A stretch of DNA of 33,386 bases from Caulobacteraceae bacterium (GTDB lineage Bacteria > Pseudomonadota > Alphaproteobacteria > Caulobacterales > Caulobacteraceae). Location of the stretch: contig CANMXH010000002.1 in the NCBI GenBank assembly GCA_947501315.1, forward strand, positions 1-33,386, written 5' to 3'. Positions within the stretch are counted from its first letter, which is position 1. Each line of letters begins with the position of its first letter. Positions 31,473-33,386 of the stretch are shown here, in pieces. Below the pieces are notes generated by a model that saw nothing but the letters and a program-made list of their open reading frames with translations, ran no database searches and was not told where the DNA came from. The position numbers and the translations under genes were made by a program.

Positions 31473-32177
31473 TCACAGGGGCGCGGCGGCGTCACGCGCG
31501 GCCCGAAGCGCTGTCGAGGAGCGAGGGTTGAGCGGTGCCGTCAGCCAGGTCCAGGCCGGAGCCTCAAGGTCGGCCAGCCGCCGCGCCTGGCTCGTCGGCA
31601 CCCGGGCAGAGGCGAAACGCGCTGCGGCCGGCGCGGTGCGGCTGTGGTGCAGGGACCCCGGCCGGGCGATCACCGCCATGGGCATGATCCGCATGATGTC
31701 GGTCCAGCCGCGCCATCTGTGAAAGCCGGCCAGATTGTCCGATCCCATCAACCAGACGAAGCGCACGCCGGGGTGGCGCGCGGTCAGGGCGCGCAGGGTG
31801 TCCACGGTCCATTGCGTACCGGCCCGGGTCTCGAAGTCCGACACGACCATGGACCGCCCCGCCGAGGCCATGGCGGCGGCCGCGCGCGCCGAGGCCATCC
31901 GTTCTGTCAGCGGCGCACTGTCGCGGGCGTCCTTCAGGGGGTTCTGCGGCGACACCAGCCAGATCACCCGATCCAGCCCCAGCCGCCGCATGGCCGTCTC
32001 GGCGACATGGGCGTGGCCGTCATGGGCTGGATTGAATGAGCCGCCGAACAGGCCGACGGCCATCCCGGGCTGCAGGTCCAGTCCGTCACGCAGGGTGCCG
32101 GGACGGGGCCCCTGGGCTTTCGGTGCGGGACCGGCGTGGAAGAAGGGCAAGGCGGGCTCGCGGGGGCTTATGCTCAC
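31473..32177 (-). CDS. nadD: Nicotinate-nucleotide adenylyltransferase
   Basis: A 234-residue nucleotidyltransferase that makes deamido-NAD from nicotinate mononucleotide and ATP. The signature GLFGGSFNPAHDGH is at 42-55, MGSDNLAGFHRW in the middle, and SSTALR replaces the usual SSTxIR at the end. The domain begins at about residue 39, so the start is uncertain: the GTG at 32177 gives a 38-residue leader rich in Pro and Gly, and the ATG at 32063 would give a minimal enzyme. Relatives often have a short leader, so I keep the longer form. It lies 30 bases after obgE. Confidence 0.93.
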   Translation of the reverse strand: MSISPREPALPFFHAGPAPKAQGPRPGTLRDGLDLQPGMAVGLFGGSFNPAHDGHAHVAETAMRRLGLDRVIWLVSPQNPLKDARDSAPLTERMASARAAAAMASAGRSMVVSDFETRAGTQWTVDTLRALTARHPGVRFVWLMGSDNLAGFHRWRGWTDIMRIMPMAVIARPGSLHHSRTAPAAARFASARVPTSQARRLADLEAPAWTWLTAPLNPRSSTALRAARDAAAPL

Positions 32178-32207
32178 AAGGGAGCTAACACGGCGGGACG
32201 GTCGGGG

Positions 32208-33266
32208 CTACGGCTCCCAGCCGCCGGGGGTTTCCATCACCGTCTCATCGGTCTCGGCCGGAGCGATCTCGCCGCGGTCCTTGCGGACCTCGGTCCAGGC
32301 GGCGCGCAGCAGTTCGGTGACGCCTTCGCCCGAGACGCCTGATACCAGCATGGGACGACGGCCGGCGGCGGCCTCCAGTTCGGCGGCCTTTTCCTCGCGG
32401 GCCTCGGGCGTCAGGGCGTCGATCTTGTTCAGGGCCAGGACCTCGGCCTTCTCCGCCAGGCCGGCGCCATAGGCCTCCAGCTCGCGGCGAATCGTATGGT
32501 AGGCCCCGGCGACGTCATCCTGGGTCCCGTCAATCAGATGAATCAGGCAGCCCGACCGCTCGACATGGCCGAGGAAGCGGGTGCCGAGGCCGGCGCCGTC
32601 AGACGCGCCTTCGATGAGGCCGGGGATGTCGGCGATGACAAACCGCTCGGTCGGCGACAGGTCGACCACGCCGAGGTTGGGCACGAGGGTGGTGAAGGGA
32701 TAGTCGGCGATCTTGGGCCGCGCCGCCGAGGCTGCCGCGAGGAAGGTCGATTTGCCGGCGTTGGGCAGGCCCGCCAGGCCGACGTCGGCGATCAGTTTCA
32801 ACCGCAGCCAGATCCAGCGCTCCTGGCCTTCCTGTCCGGGGTTGGCATAGGCGGGGGCCTGGTTGGACGGGCCCTTGAAATGGACATTGCCCCAGCCGCC
32901 GTTGCCGCCCTTGAGCAGCATCTCGGTCTTGCCGGCATAGTCCATGTCCAGCAGGACCGTTTCCTTGTCATCGTCCAGCACCTGGGTGCCGACCGGGACC
33001 TTGAGGATGACGTCCTCGCCCTTGGCCCCGTGCATCTGCCGGCCCATGCCGTGGACGCCCGTCTGGGCCTTGAAATGCTGCTGGTAGCGGAAGTCGATCA
33101 GGGTGTTCAGGCCGTCCATGGCCGTGATCCAGACGTTGCCGCCATTGCCCCCGTCGCCGCCGTCCGGCCCGCCGTTGGGGATGAATTTCTCCCGCCGGAA
33201 CGAGACGCAGCCGGCCCCGCCGTTGCCGGAGCGGATATAGATCTTGGCCTGGTCGAGAAACTTCAT
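32208..33266 (-). CDS. obgE: Obg/CgtA GTPase
   Basis: A 352-residue essential GTPase tied to 50S ribosome assembly and, in Caulobacter (CgtA), to growth and the cell cycle. The glycine-rich Obg fold covers about 1-158 (GNGGAGCVSFRREKF, GGDGGNGGNVW). The G domain has the P-loop GLPNAGKST, switch I TT in YPFTTL, DIPGLIEGA, NKID and the SGVSGEG segment. The C-terminus is short and acidic. The frame stays open to 33368, but that extension is only translated repeat (33285-33327), so MKFLDQAKIYI at 33266 is the start. Confidence 0.97.
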   Translation of the reverse strand: MKFLDQAKIYIRSGNGGAGCVSFRREKFIPNGGPDGGDGGNGGNVWITAMDGLNTLIDFRYQQHFKAQTGVHGMGRQMHGAKGEDVILKVPVGTQVLDDDKETVLLDMDYAGKTEMLLKGGNGGWGNVHFKGPSNQAPAYANPGQEGQERWIWLRLKLIADVGLAGLPNAGKSTFLAAASAARPKIADYPFTTLVPNLGVVDLSPTERFVIADIPGLIEGASDGAGLGTRFLGHVERSGCLIHLIDGTQDDVAGAYHTIRRELEAYGAGLAEKAEVLALNKIDALTPEAREEKAAELEAAAGRRPMLVSGVSGEGVTELLRAAWTEVRKDRGEIAPAETDETVMETPGGWEP

Positions 33267-33284
33267 CGCGGGATTTCTAAGGAG

Positions 33285-33327
33285 GGGCGCTAACGCTCGC
33301 GACGCGGTCGCTCGCTGCTTGAGCGCG
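33285..33327. repeat. 43-bp dispersed repeat copy upstream of obgE
   Basis: It differs from the copy at 18490-18532 at a single base. It ends 19 bases before the obgE start codon and so would lie in the obgE leader or promoter. The remaining bases to 33386 show no gene. Confidence 0.88.
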
Positions 33328-33386
33328 CTTATGGCGCAAGAGAGCGGCGAATTACAGGCGGGTGTCACACGGAGGCTCTCCCTCCC

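Noticed and set aside
33267..33368. An N-terminal extension of ObgE of 34 residues
   Set aside because: It is translated 43-bp repeat sequence. Obg proteins begin at the MKFLDQAK-type start.

Overview
This is a GC-rich chromosomal window that looks like a member of the Caulobacteraceae, most probably Brevundimonas or a close relative. The clues are the alphaproteobacterial F1-only ATP synthase operon (atpHAGDC), the order obgE-nadD-rsfS-rlmH-envC-like-ctpA-divergent polysaccharide deacetylase-rppH, a PriA with the reduced-cysteine zinc domain, a beta-propeller phytase beside a TonB-dependent receptor, and Caulobacter-type promoter elements (GCTA-containing -10 boxes). The genus is inferred from gene content and style, not from a database search.

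Layout. (1) 1-1560: tail of a dispersed repeat, a small lipoprotein and an isoaspartyl peptidase, both on the minus strand. (2) 1629-4167: an overlapping plus-strand operon with a quinone-oxidoreductase-like enzyme between two paralogous 2-oxoglutarate/Fe(II) oxygenases. (3) 4168-6260: a YkvA/DUF1232 protein, a short-chain dehydrogenase, tRNA-Gly(GCC) with its promoter and terminator, and several dispersed repeats. (4) 6260-10376: a phytase lipoprotein divergent from a large TonB-dependent receptor, a likely phosphate-scavenging pair. (5) 10410-13916: an orphan PAS sensor kinase and lpdA. (6) 13943-18490: fsa, a DUF484 protein and xerC on the minus strand, divergent from priA. (7) 18491-20339: repeats, then terC-like and glutaminyl cyclase genes on the minus strand. 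(8) 20529-25493: atpHAGDC. (9) 25494-33266: a 200-bp structured repeat and the minus-strand housekeeping run from obgE to rppH.

The coding part is mostly core genome. The 2OG oxygenase-reductase-2OG oxygenase operon and the phytase/receptor pair are the main accessory functions. The least explained content is intergenic: at least four families of structured repeats. These are a palindromic element built on a TTCATCAC/GGACAC arm (two copies), a 43-bp element abutting gene ends and starts (four copies), a 200-bp element with 12-bp perfect terminal inverted repeats and nested hairpins (one whole copy plus a fragment at the window edge), and two inverted arrays of 7-bp repeats that fill intergenic gaps up to a stop or start codon. 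These repeats are the best candidates for something under-described. I saw no CRISPR array, insertion-sequence transposase, prophage, defence system or secondary-metabolite cluster.

Many long open frames on the strand opposite real genes are by-products of high GC and were left out. Several gene starts were moved from the first possible codon to one supported by a ribosome-binding site, a signal peptide or family length.
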